This document shows positions 8,719-17,693 of a stretch of DNA of 50,071 nucleotides, piece by piece. Source of the DNA: Deltaproteobacteria bacterium (lineage in GTDB: Bacteria > Bdellovibrionota > Bdellovibrionia > Bdellovibrionales > Bdellovibrionaceae); contig JAFLCC010000018.1 in NCBI GenBank assembly GCA_017302835.1, positions 1-50,071 on the forward strand. The letters are read 5' to 3'. Numbering within the stretch: position 1 is the first letter of the stretch; each line of letters opens with the position of its first letter. Both the position numbers and the translations under genes were made by a program. The notes beneath the pieces are model-generated. The model had not been told where the DNA came from and did no database searches. It saw only the letters and a list, made by a program, of their open reading frames with translations.

Positions 8719-8883
8719 TCAAAAACAATTAGCTCCTTCTTCATACTTCCTGATGGATGCAAAAGGATTAAGATCTGTCCATTCAAATCCTCCAGGTGGA
8801 TATTGATCTGATGGAAGAAGCGCAATTAAAATACCTAAATCATGAACTAAAGGAAAAGGAATAATATGAGATGGCTCGAGAAT
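8719..8883 (-). other. Open frame continuing past the stop of the upstream gene
   Basis: After the TAA stop (8884-8886) of the exported protein encoded upstream, the same frame stays open for 54 codons to a TGA at 8719. The peptide reads like real protein (it includes SHIIPFPLVHDLG and GGFEWTDLNPFASIRKY), not like random A+T-rich frame. No ATG, GTG or TTG start with a ribosome binding site was found inside it. It may be the original C-terminal part of the upstream gene cut off by a recent nonsense mutation, a read-through extension, or the tail of a lost gene. Confidence 0.4.
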
Positions 8884-9345
8884 TTAATTTTTAATATTTT
8901 CTGATGGCTGTTTAAGGTAAGTGATGTTTAAAGACGCATCAACTAAAACACTGGAATATTTTGAATCTAAACTGTTATCACAAAGTAAAAGTTTCGTATC
9001 AAAACGGTAGCTCAAAGAATGACAAGAGAACACCTGGCTATTTTCTTTTTGTAATTTTCTATCAACTTGATTAGAATTTTGACTCGTGTTTTGGTTTGAT
9101 TTTTGATTTAGGTTTTTCCGAAAAACATAAATTTCTATTTGAGCTTCTGATGCCGACAGTCCATTCATTGATTTTGATAGATAGGCTTTGGGACCTTTGA
9201 GCATCAAGCAGTGGTTTGAAGGTTGGCATTCATGAATTTCAAAGTCCGTCATTCCTAAAGAAATCACTGCTGGGGAACTTGAACACCAAATCAATAATAG
9301 AATTAAAACCGTACTAGCCGAATTTACCATGATTTTACTTCTCAC
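8884..9345 (-). CDS. Small exported protein of unknown function
   Basis: No family recognised. A hydrophobic signal segment covers about residues 9-25 (STVLILLLIWCSSS); the Cys after LLLIW is a weak lipobox candidate. The mature part has scattered Cys residues (positions 40, 46, 108 and 122) that could form disulphides in the periplasm, and an Asn/Gln/Ser-rich low-complexity stretch near residues 79-94. The start used is a GTG overlapping the upstream gene by 11 nt; an ATG 15 nt later (9330) keeps the whole signal peptide and is equally possible. It is the last gene of the fic operon. Its TAA stop is followed by 54 further open codons in frame, so the protein may have been longer. Confidence 0.65.
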   Translation of the reverse strand: MRSKIMVNSASTVLILLLIWCSSSPAVISLGMTDFEIHECQPSNHCLMLKGPKAYLSKSMNGLSASEAQIEIYVFRKNLNQKSNQNTSQNSNQVDRKLQKENSQVFSCHSLSYRFDTKLLLCDNSLDSKYSSVLVDASLNITYLKQPSENIKN

Positions 9346-10645
9346 ATTTTTTCTGCTGTAAGGGTATCACCGTATTTGCGTCCTGATTTGGAAATATCCC
9401 GGCCATTGTTGGATCACCGACGCTGATCAAATCTCCACATGGATTAAATGTAAAAGGACCTAAATCTCGAATGTCTTTTGGTGGCTTTTGAGTAAACGAA
9501 ATATAATTCGTTTTTGTTTTTATACTTCGACCTGAGTCCTTCAATTCTAGATCTTTCGGCACACCTTTAAAGAAATTCATATAATCATTTAGAAATGAAC
9601 TAAAATAACTATCAATACATATCCCTTCGAAAAAAAGCATGCCTATTCGATTTGGATTTGCTCCTACACCCTTTGGACATGCCAACTTTGGATTGTCTAT
9701 AAACCATCGTACCGCCAGCATTGAATCAATACCCAGATTTTGAATTTGGTTTATTTTTGAATTTTCGCGAAGAAGTCCAAAAGATTTATTATTTAAAAGA
9801 TCATTAAAAAAAGTTGCCTTATCATTTTCTTGACGATCATCATATCGATGGAAAGCTTCTAAATACCCAGTTAAATCATAGGCATTTAAAAAATTGAAAT
9901 AAATTAATGTTATATTTACAAATAATTGAAGTTCTTCAAAGTCTGCTCGATTTAAATCAATTTGATGGCGAATCTTCTCGTCGGGGCAATTAATTTCATA
10001 ATCAAACTGTTTCGTTATTTTCAGTTCGCATGCATCTACAAAACTCTTATTTAAATTTCTTTCAAAAAGCGGTAAATACTTAATGGAAATTTCGGCGTTC
10101 TTATTATGATTCAAAAAATAATTCAAATTTTCAAATGACTTAATTAATTCATCAAAATATTCCTGCAAGTCCTTTTCAACGAAAAACTCCGGGTTCCCAT
10201 CTAGGAAAAACTTTTCCGATACGAGACTACTTGAAAATCCCTTTTTAAAATTTTCATAGGCTTTTGTATCATTTTTAAATAATGGCTTAGACCTTATTAC
10301 AAATCCTTTTAATTTAATTAAACATTCGGTCAGTGACTTGATAAATCCAGCTTTAGCATCTTTAGGATTCGTAGTCACAGCCAAAGAGGCTACTTTGTTA
10401 GCTTCGACGAAGTTATTTGTAGTTAAAATTTCTTCAGCTGAATCTGTGAGCTCTTTTGCCTTTTCTGCCGGAGGAAGATTTGAACTCATAATTCCATCGA
10501 TAGAAATTTTCCTTGAAAGGCCTTCTGAATTATAAGTTGGAGAACAACTAGTAACCATCAAACCAAAGAATAAGCTGAAAACTATTCTCATCAAGGAATT
10601 AGAGATCCAAACGAATATTTGATTTCTTCTTAAATTATTTTTCAT
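9335..10645 (-). CDS. Lipoprotein of unknown function in the fic operon
   Basis: No family recognised. The start at 10645 is preceded by GGAG eight to nine bases upstream; 24 nt of open frame lie further upstream but overlap the preceding gene more. The signal sequence ends in a lipobox, GLMVTSC, so the product is a lipoprotein anchored to the inner or outer membrane. Residues about 65-105 (KELTDSAEEILTTNNFVEAN and on) look like a TPR-type helical pair; the rest is helical, ending in a Cys-containing tail. It overlaps the preceding ART-like gene by 11 nt and is followed by a small exported protein, so the four genes are probably co-expressed and their products meet outside the cytoplasm. Confidence 0.75.
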   Translation of the reverse strand: MKNNLRRNQIFVWISNSLMRIVFSLFFGLMVTSCSPTYNSEGLSRKISIDGIMSSNLPPAEKAKELTDSAEEILTTNNFVEANKVASLAVTTNPKDAKAGFIKSLTECLIKLKGFVIRSKPLFKNDTKAYENFKKGFSSSLVSEKFFLDGNPEFFVEKDLQEYFDELIKSFENLNYFLNHNKNAEISIKYLPLFERNLNKSFVDACELKITKQFDYEINCPDEKIRHQIDLNRADFEELQLFVNITLIYFNFLNAYDLTGYLEAFHRYDDRQENDKATFFNDLLNNKSFGLLRENSKINQIQNLGIDSMLAVRWFIDNPKLACPKGVGANPNRIGMLFFEGICIDSYFSSFLNDYMNFFKGVPKDLELKDSGRSIKTKTNYISFTQKPPKDIRDLGPFTFNPCGDLISVGDPTMAGIFPNQDANTVIPLQQKKCEK

Positions 10646-11747
10646 AGGGTAGTTCTCCAGTACATCCAAATTTATTTTTTTGTAGCCATTCTTTAGTGGT
10701 AGTTGATTTGGGAAGACCTTCTAGATCCTGCCATAACAATTTACCTCTTTGGGTTTTCATAGCCTCTTGGCTAGTTATCAAACCCCCTCCCGGCCGTGGA
10801 TAGGTCCCCATTGCCAAGTCCTTGCAAGTAGTTTCTGTTTCGCAAAGTGTAAGGAAAACCTCGCACTGATCCCCACGGCAACTACTCTTTGAACCTTTCA
10901 CTTTATAGGTTGGGAAAAGAGTCAGGAAATCGGTTAGAACTTGTTTGGCTTGGAAAGATAATTTTGGATCTATACTTTGAAGGGCATCAAAAAAAAGAGT
11001 CTGAATTCGAATTCGATTATCTTTCAAATCAATTGTCTTTGCGTTGTAAAATTGAGCAAACCCTGGCTTCAGCCATTTCTCTCCAGTAATAACAATAGCC
11101 CTTCCAATAAAATTTCTATTTTGGCAAACCTTAAAAAGAGTTTCACCGTAACTATAGGAAAAACCATCTATCTTTAAAATTTCAAAAAAGATTTTTTTAA
11201 CTAAAGCTTTGCATTTGGATTTTAATCTTTCACCACCGTTTTCAAATAATGAATTTATATTTTGAAAAGATTCACATTGGAAATAATCCTTCATTTCATC
11301 GAAGTCTGAAGCCTTGGCATTATCTTGCAGCCTTTGATTTTCTGATAAAGTATAATCGTAAGTAAAATCAAGAAGCTTAAATCCAATGGGTAAATTGAGT
11401 TCTAAAAGAACCCAGGTATCTGATGAACCATAGCTATGTGTTGTTACAGGATCAACAGAAGTATATAACCCATATCCATACATATATGAATTTCCATTAG
11501 TTCCAAAGCGATCCCAGAAAACATGACTTAATGCTTTCGCTCTTTCCAATTGAGCGCTCTGATCCCCTACCTCTCCTCCTTGGCTCCAACTAAAGACAGT
11601 CACAGATTTTTTTAGTGTTTTTACTTTTGTGGCAAAATATTCAACTAATTTGGTAATGTCTTTGCCGTCATAAACGTGCAATGAATCCGCTTTTAAAACT
11701 TGCACAGAAAATAATAAAAATAAACTACCTATAAATTTAAGCTTCAT
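10635..11747 (-). CDS. Exported protein with ADP-ribosyltransferase-like features
   Basis: The start at 11747 lies six bases after AAGGAG and opens a clean signal peptide (MKLKFIGSLFLLFSVQVLKA), so the product is exported. No family is recognised with certainty. The segment VTVFSWSQGG, then YMYGYGLYTSVDP with a following HSYG and a strand WVLLELNLPIG, and later IDGFSYSYGE with AIVITGEKWL, follow the order of strands seen in the ADP-ribosyltransferase fold (basic or His strand, G-x-Y-x-S/T turn, late acidic strand). This is resemblance by eye, not a domain hit. Six or more Cys residues in the second half suggest disulphides. It overlaps the fic gene upstream and the lipoprotein gene downstream by 11 nt each, which implies coupled translation. 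Confidence 0.7.
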   Translation of the reverse strand: MKLKFIGSLFLLFSVQVLKADSLHVYDGKDITKLVEYFATKVKTLKKSVTVFSWSQGGEVGDQSAQLERAKALSHVFWDRFGTNGNSYMYGYGLYTSVDPVTTHSYGSSDTWVLLELNLPIGFKLLDFTYDYTLSENQRLQDNAKASDFDEMKDYFQCESFQNINSLFENGGERLKSKCKALVKKIFFEILKIDGFSYSYGETLFKVCQNRNFIGRAIVITGEKWLKPGFAQFYNAKTIDLKDNRIRIQTLFFDALQSIDPKLSFQAKQVLTDFLTLFPTYKVKGSKSSCRGDQCEVFLTLCETETTCKDLAMGTYPRPGGGLITSQEAMKTQRGKLLWQDLEGLPKSTTTKEWLQKNKFGCTGELPYEK

Positions 11748-12903
11748 TGCCATCTCCTTTTTTTTGCGGCCGAGGTACCACATTACATCCAGCTGTCGTT
11801 GGATCTTGAGCACATCTATTCAAAATATAGAGACTGCGAAGAATCCCTTTGCCAATGGCCTTGGCCCATTCAGATTCAGTTAAATACATATCTTCATCCA
11901 TGTTTGATAAAACTGGGGCCGGCAGACCTAAACTTTGAATATAAAATGAGATTATATTTCTACTCACTCTTCCATTTCCATCAGCAAAGGGATGAACACC
12001 TATAAACTGACGTTGAATTCTTGCCAAAGTAAGCAAGAAATCTTCACTTATTTGCCCTTCTTGCCGCCACTTTAATACTATTTGATTAAGATCTGCTAGC
12101 CACATTTCAAAAGATTTATGCACTTCCACAGCTGATGGATAATCTACATAACCACACTGTGAATCTTCATTTCTTTCGTTTTTAAAAAATTTGGACGCAT
12201 TTACTTCGGCCCACTCGTTTCTAAAAAACCAAGGTTCCTTATTTTTAATTCGAGTTTCAATTTTATCAATAATTCCTGAAATCTGCTGGTCGTAACAAAT
12301 TGTAGGATTCCAAATAAAAAGACTTTTAGATGGGTTTAAATAACTTTTATAACCTGCCCCTAATTTAAGAGATTTAATTTGTTCTTTACTAACTGCTTTT
12401 TTACGATAAATAAATAAGCCAACTTCATCTTGTTTTCGAATTTGGCCTGCATTCATCATCAACTTGTCCATCATTTGCTCGTGCATTTTAAGGATCCATT
12501 CTTCAGAAATAGATGACAATGGAAACTCATTCACGATGTCATCTGATTTTGGTATCGTTAGCTCCATAAAGGCTTGACCTTTTTCCCAACTCATCCAAGT
12601 TTCAGGTGCTGGGTCATAAACAACATAGGGATTAAATTTTGATAAATAGCGATGATGGGCCCAATCAGGTCCATTAATAAATTGTGGCCCAATGTAATCA
12701 CTGATCCTGTCGTAACTAGGAATTCCTTTTTGCTTCAACATGACCTTGGCTTCTTGAAACCGATCATAGACATGACAAAAATTCGAAGTGCCAAGAAATT
12801 GAGTTTTCATATTCTCTAGCAATGCCGGACAAGCGACGACGGGCTCACCAAGTATCAAGATCAATGCTAGAAAATTTAATTTCCATTTCTGTATTTGGCT
12901 CAT
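11737..12903 (-). CDS. Exported Fic-domain protein (predicted AMPylase or other nucleotidyl/phosphocholine transferase)
   Basis: Fic enzymes usually transfer AMP from ATP to a hydroxyl side chain of a target protein. The full active-site motif HPFADGNGR is present (His304), followed by the VSRNIISFYI helix, so the core looks catalytically competent. Residues 1-25 form a signal peptide ending in VVAC, which could be a lipobox, so it is exported; most Fic proteins are cytoplasmic or injected. About 250 residues precede the Fic core and are not recognised. No inhibitory S/TxxxE(G/N) helix was found. The start has GAGGAG eight bases upstream. It is the first gene of a minus-strand operon with the ART-like protein, the lipoprotein and the small exported protein. 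Confidence 0.85.
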   Translation of the reverse strand: MSQIQKWKLNFLALILILGEPVVACPALLENMKTQFLGTSNFCHVYDRFQEAKVMLKQKGIPSYDRISDYIGPQFINGPDWAHHRYLSKFNPYVVYDPAPETWMSWEKGQAFMELTIPKSDDIVNEFPLSSISEEWILKMHEQMMDKLMMNAGQIRKQDEVGLFIYRKKAVSKEQIKSLKLGAGYKSYLNPSKSLFIWNPTICYDQQISGIIDKIETRIKNKEPWFFRNEWAEVNASKFFKNERNEDSQCGYVDYPSAVEVHKSFEMWLADLNQIVLKWRQEGQISEDFLLTLARIQRQFIGVHPFADGNGRVSRNIISFYIQSLGLPAPVLSNMDEDMYLTESEWAKAIGKGILRSLYILNRCAQDPTTAGCNVVPRPQKKGDGNEA

Positions 12904-13025
12904 GATCTAAGCTCCTCACTTAAATTGAACCGGCAATATAAAAGACTGTTTTAATTATTTCCACTGTAGAGATTTGAGCAAATATGTATTTTTTACAACT
13001 GCTTGCGGACTGGCCATAAAAGCCA

Positions 13026-16000
13026 TTAAAATTCGTCGTTCACTGTTCTTTCATTTTCAATTCGGCTGAGGAGTAAATATAAAGAAGGTACTACAATCAA
13101 GGTGAAAAAAGTTGAGACAATACTTCCACCAATAATGGTCAATCCCATGGGAGCTCTTGTTTCTGAACCTATGCTATTACCAATAACCAAAGGCAATGCG
13201 GCAAGTACTGTGGCTACTGAGGTCATCAGAATAGGACGCAATCGTATCGGACAAGCTTCCAATAAAGCCTCTTTAACTAGTCCACTATTTTTAGAGGAAA
13301 GTTGAGTGTTCTTTTCAGGTTGAACTTCATGTTGAACCTTGTGATGTTGAAATAATTTACGACGAATTTGATTTGTAAATTCCACCAACAAAATAGAATT
13401 CTTTTTAGCAATCCCCATAAGCACAATAATTCCAATAAAACTAAATAGATTTAAAGAAACTCCAAAAAGCCACAAAGCTAAAAAAGCTCCGGTGATACTA
13501 AAAGGAAGGGCCACCAAAATAACAACCGGGTGAATAAACGAATTAAATTGAATGGCCAAAATCATGTAGGCTACCACGATTCCAACAAGGAGAGCGCTGA
13601 TCAAGCTTTTGAAAGCTTCTTCTAAACCAGAGGCCGCGCCCTCTAGCGCAAAGTCGTAACCTGCTGGAAGAATTTCCTTGGCATAACTTCTGGTTTTATC
13701 CAAAACGGCGCTCTGGGAAAGACCTTGAGCCAACCCCCCGAAAACCGAAACAATTCGCTGCCGATTGATTCTAGTGATTGTCTGCAAAGCCCCCTTTGTT
13801 TCCATATTCACAGCACGCTCTAAAGGAATCAAATTTCCAAATGAATTTCGTATTTCTAAATTTGAAATATCTTTTTCCGATTTGACGTACTCATCGGGAA
13901 TTTTAATACGTATGTCAAAACGCTTCCCATCGGAAGTAAAACGTCCCTGCCGAATGCCACCGAGTGCCGCATTTAAAGTTTTTGAAACGCTATCTTTGGT
14001 GAGCCCCAAATTATACAACTCTCCAGAGGGCTTAGGCTGCACTAGCAGCTCAGGCAGTCCTAATTTAAAATCTGTATCTAAGTCCACAGAAAGTTTTTCA
14101 TCACTTAAGCGTTTCATTAGTTCTTCAGACTTATCTTTAAGAAAAATTAAATCAGGGCCCCTTAAATTAAAAGCGATAGGAAAGGATCTTCCAGAAGTAA
14201 TTCCTCGAGCTGAGATATCACGCATCTGAATACGAACGCCTTTAACCGCCTTAAATTTTTCTCTGAATTGATCCATGAGCTGAAGATGGGTTAAATCTCT
14301 TGTTTCTTTAGATTTTAATTTCATGGCAATGGTAATATTATTCACTGAGGTGCTTAAACCACCTAAACCTACACTCACAATATAACCTTCCAGATAGGGA
14401 TTATCTTTAATTACATTTTCAACCTCAATGGATTTAGTATAAGTGGTGTCTAGAGAGCTTCCTGGAGGAGTCATTGCCGTCAATAAAATAATATTTTGAT
14501 CTTGCGGTGGCAGTAGTTCTTTTTTAACAAGCTTAATTAATTGTAACGAAACAATAAACACAGCGAGGGAGCCTATCACGACTGTTTTTGACCACTGTAA
14601 TGTTTTACCTAAGATTTTCCGATAGGCATGAGAAAACTTTTCAGAAATTTCATCTAGTTTGTGTTCAAATTTAGAAATTTTTGGACTTCCAGATAGGAAG
14701 GCTGCAGCCCTCATAGGCGTGATGGTTACGGCCTCCAGCAAAGAGAGCAAGATAGCTGCAGACATGGCAATCCCAAACTGAAAGAAAAACTTCCCATAAA
14801 TTCCATCCATAAACACAACAGGTAAAAAGATAGCTACCACAGACAAGGAGGCAGCAATTGCTGAAGGAAGTATTTCCTTTGAACCATCACTTGCTGCCTT
14901 ATTGGGACTTTTTCCCATACGGTAATGGCGAACAATATTTTCCAACAACATGATCGCATCATCTACCACAATCGAAATAGAGAGCGTGAGGGCAAGTAAT
15001 GTAAATAAATTTAAAGTCATTCCCGAAAAATAAAGAATGATAAAAGTACCAAATATAGACGTCGGAATTGAAAATAAAATATTGATGGCCGAACTTAAAC
15101 TTCCTAAAAAGACAAAACAAACAAGAATAGTTATGAATCCAGCTACAATGAGTTTTTCAATTGTCGAATGAACCGTCGCCTTCGTTGGTAACGTAAAATC
15201 GATATTAACTTGAGTGAAAAAGCCAGAGGGCAAATTGGGTTTTAATTCCTCCATTTTTTTTCGAATATTTTCAGACAGATCCACTTCATTCGCACCACGC
15301 TGCTTCTTAACACTCAAGAAAACAGCTTCTTGACCCTTAATTCTTGCCATTCTTCGAATATCACTCAGACCATCTTCCACACGAGCCACGTCTTTTATTT
15401 TTAAAGCTGTTTCTGGCTGCACGATTTGTCCACCACGCTTCAAAATTCGAATCTCTGCAAATTGCTCTGGAGAAATAAGCTCCCCGAGCCATCTCACTCT
15501 TAGCTCCTTATCCTTCGCGACAAACTGCCCGGCCGCTGATTCTCGATGCTGAGAAGAAATGGCTTCCAGAACATCCACGATGGTTAACTCATGCTTTTTC
15601 AGTTTGATGGGGTCAATCCACACCCGTAAGTTGCGAGCTGAAAAACCCGCAATAGAAACTTCGCCAATATTGGGAACAAACCTAATTTTATCCAAATAAT
15701 AATTATCAATCCACCTCATGGTTTCCTTAAGGGACTGACCCGAAGAAACTCCTAGGATCATGATGGGATCTTCCTCGGGATTTGTTTTTCTAATTACAGG
15801 AGGATCTATCTCTGCAGGCAAGATAAGCTGACTTAAATTGGATTGAACTTCCTGCAAGGCCACATCAATATTTCTATTTATATTGAACTCAAGACGAACA
15901 CTGCCTGAACCTTGTCTGGCCACAGACTTCATTTCTTTAACGCCTTCAATATTTAAAAGTCTTTGCTCAATGGGATCTAGAATTTCCGTTTCAATAAGTT

Positions 16001-16169
16001 CTGGCGAAGCTCCTTCAAAATTAACAGATATATCTAATATCGGAAAATCCACGTCGGGCAATTGACTCACCCCTAGACGACTTAAGGATATCCCCCCAAA
16101 AATGATAAGAGCGCTCATCAAAATCCAGGCAAAAACGGGTCGTTTTATGGATAAATCAATTAAATTCAT
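13026..16169 (-). CDS. RND-family efflux pump, inner-membrane component (AcrB/HAE1-like)
   Basis: Proton-driven inner-membrane transporter, normally working with a membrane-fusion protein and an outer-membrane channel to expel drugs or lipophiles. The 1047 residues match the family. Seen: N-terminal LIDLSIKRPVFAWILM, the paired Asp of TM4 in SIVVDDAIMLLEN (near residue 400), the TM10 Lys in GIAKKNSILLVEF, and the final 4-helix block ending LIVVPSLYLLLSR. An insertion of about 30 polar residues (KLFQHHKVQHEVQPEKN region) follows TM10. No fusion protein or TolC homologue is adjacent: the gene upstream by 24 bp is a small exported protein and the glycolytic genes. Substrate unknown. Confidence 0.9.
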   Translation of the reverse strand: MNLIDLSIKRPVFAWILMSALIIFGGISLSRLGVSQLPDVDFPILDISVNFEGASPELIETEILDPIEQRLLNIEGVKEMKSVARQGSGSVRLEFNINRNIDVALQEVQSNLSQLILPAEIDPPVIRKTNPEEDPIMILGVSSGQSLKETMRWIDNYYLDKIRFVPNIGEVSIAGFSARNLRVWIDPIKLKKHELTIVDVLEAISSQHRESAAGQFVAKDKELRVRWLGELISPEQFAEIRILKRGGQIVQPETALKIKDVARVEDGLSDIRRMARIKGQEAVFLSVKKQRGANEVDLSENIRKKMEELKPNLPSGFFTQVNIDFTLPTKATVHSTIEKLIVAGFITILVCFVFLGSLSSAINILFSIPTSIFGTFIILYFSGMTLNLFTLLALTLSISIVVDDAIMLLENIVRHYRMGKSPNKAASDGSKEILPSAIAASLSVVAIFLPVVFMDGIYGKFFFQFGIAMSAAILLSLLEAVTITPMRAAAFLSGSPKISKFEHKLDEISEKFSHAYRKILGKTLQWSKTVVIGSLAVFIVSLQLIKLVKKELLPPQDQNIILLTAMTPPGSSLDTTYTKSIEVENVIKDNPYLEGYIVSVGLGGLSTSVNNITIAMKLKSKETRDLTHLQLMDQFREKFKAVKGVRIQMRDISARGITSGRSFPIAFNLRGPDLIFLKDKSEELMKRLSDEKLSVDLDTDFKLGLPELLVQPKPSGELYNLGLTKDSVSKTLNAALGGIRQGRFTSDGKRFDIRIKIPDEYVKSEKDISNLEIRNSFGNLIPLERAVNMETKGALQTITRINRQRIVSVFGGLAQGLSQSAVLDKTRSYAKEILPAGYDFALEGAASGLEEAFKSLISALLVGIVVAYMILAIQFNSFIHPVVILVALPFSITGAFLALWLFGVSLNLFSFIGIIVLMGIAKKNSILLVEFTNQIRRKLFQHHKVQHEVQPEKNTQLSSKNSGLVKEALLEACPIRLRPILMTSVATVLAALPLVIGNSIGSETRAPMGLTIIGGSIVSTFFTLIVVPSLYLLLSRIENERTVNDEF

Positions 16170-16193
16170 TTATGTAAGATTCGGGCCAATTAA

Positions 16194-16862
16194 TTACAAA
16201 CTCAATGAAAATCGAAAAGCCAGTTGACTATAGCCCATAGCTTCAACAATTGGTGAAAATTCAATTCCTTGAAAATATTTAGAAAATCCATCCCTATTTT
16301 GAATACATTGAAGATACTCAGGCTCTTTCCATTCTGGAACCTGAAGTAACAAAAGTTCATCAGTTATTTTGACGGGACTTACATTATCAAATTCCTTTAA
16401 AAATTCAAAATGCTCTTCCACACATTTTCCATTGCAACTTAAAATTAACTCCCCTAAGGAGTTTCCATAATCCATAGGATATGGCAAATCTTTCATTCTC
16501 CGAAACACTGTAGATTCTTTGATCCCCCATAACTGAAAATTTACAGGAAGCGATAGCATAAATTTTCGATCAGCATGCCATCCTTGAACTCTAATCGACT
16601 GGAGAGTGTTATAGTCGTTAATCCAAAAATGAACATCCAAGAGGACCGTTCCTTCTAATGGTAGGTAAGTGGACAAGATGGAACGTATTTTTTCTTGAAA
16701 AGTTTTCTTAGTTACGGACCAATTTACATTTGTGGAAGCATAGGTGTATTCAAGTTCATTTTCACAAAGAGAATGTTCATAAAACTGAACACAACCGATA
16801 TGACTGGCCATCGCAAGGCGCGAAAAAAATATTAAACAAAGAATTGTGAAAAGCAGTTTCAC
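16194..16862 (-). CDS. Exported protein of unknown function
   Basis: Not recognised. A signal peptide covers residues 1-19 (MKLLFTILCLIFFSRLAMA), followed by about 200 residues with six Cys, fitting a periplasmic disulphide protein. The GTG start overlaps the tpiA stop as GTGA, so translation is coupled to tpiA. It is followed 24 bp later by the RND pump; it might replace a partner subunit of the pump, but it does not look like a membrane-fusion protein (no lipoyl or long coiled-coil region), so that is speculation. Confidence 0.75.
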   Translation of the reverse strand: MKLLFTILCLIFFSRLAMASHIGCVQFYEHSLCENELEYTYASTNVNWSVTKKTFQEKIRSILSTYLPLEGTVLLDVHFWINDYNTLQSIRVQGWHADRKFMLSLPVNFQLWGIKESTVFRRMKDLPYPMDYGNSLGELILSCNGKCVEEHFEFLKEFDNVSPVKITDELLLLQVPEWKEPEYLQCIQNRDGFSKYFQGIEFSPIVEAMGYSQLAFRFSLSL

Positions 16863-17641
16863 TTAGTTCCATTTTCAATAATTTGCGAAAAACTCTTTAC
16901 TTCTAAGGAGGCCCCGCCCACTAAAAAACCATTAACGTTTTCAATAGCAATAAGTTCCTTTGAATTATCAGCTTTAACAGATCCCCCATACAAGATAGAA
17001 ACAGTTGAAAGATTTAATTCTGATAGAATTTTTTTGACGAAAGCATGGGTCTCTCGAACTTGCTCAATAGAGGCAATTTTACCAGTCCCAATGGCCCAAA
17101 CAGGTTCATAGGCGACAACTAAGTTTTCATTAGTAACCTGCCTTAAACCAGCTTTGAGTTGGCTTTCTAACACTTTTTCAGTCAGGCCAGATTCGCGTTC
17201 TTGCAAAGACTCGCCCACGCAGAAAACTGGAGTTAGCGACTGATTTTGTAATTTTATTATCTTCTGATTTAAAAATTCATTTGTTTCATTAAAATAGCTT
17301 CGTCTTTCCGAGTGACCCACCAAGCTATACTTTCCACACAAATCCTTTAAAACCTGCATGGAGTTTTCACCTGTGAATGCTCCACTCGATTCTGGATAGA
17401 CATTCTGGGCTCCCCATCCCAAAACCCCATCCAAGTCCGCATTCTTATTTATTTTTAAAATACCTTCAGATGCTGCTTCCCAATTTGAAGCTGGAGGAAA
17501 AAAAACAACATTAATTTTCTTTTCATTTTTTATTTTTGTTAAAAACTCTGAACAAAAGCCAGAAAACTCAGAAAAAAATTCTCTGGTTTGTTTTGGGTTT
17601 TTATTTAACTTCCAGTTAGCAGCAAAAATCAATGGCTTCAT
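16859..17641 (-). CDS. tpiA: Triosephosphate isomerase
   Basis: Interconverts dihydroxyacetone phosphate and glyceraldehyde-3-phosphate in the cytoplasm. Catalytic residues are in place: Lys11 in AANWKLNK, His110 in LVGHSERR, Glu179 in VAYEPVWAIGTG, with the phosphate loop GGSVKADN near the end. Length of 260 residues is normal. The ATG is preceded by AGGA. It follows pgk by 52 bp and completes a gap-pgk-tpiA cluster on the minus strand; a GTGA overlap links it to the next gene. Confidence 0.95.
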   Translation of the reverse strand: MKPLIFAANWKLNKNPKQTREFFSEFSGFCSEFLTKIKNEKKINVVFFPPASNWEAASEGILKINKNADLDGVLGWGAQNVYPESSGAFTGENSMQVLKDLCGKYSLVGHSERRSYFNETNEFLNQKIIKLQNQSLTPVFCVGESLQERESGLTEKVLESQLKAGLRQVTNENLVVAYEPVWAIGTGKIASIEQVRETHAFVKKILSELNLSTVSILYGGSVKADNSKELIAIENVNGFLVGGASLEVKSFSQIIENGTK

Positions 17642-17693
17642 AAAAATCCTAAAAAAATATTATTAATGACTCACTATTCAATTTCTCAAATTC

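Noticed and set aside
13765-14229. 154-codon plus-strand frame opposite the RND gene
   Set aside because: It lies fully antisense to a well-conserved RND permease, has no ribosome binding site and reads as low-quality Ser/Lys-rich sequence.
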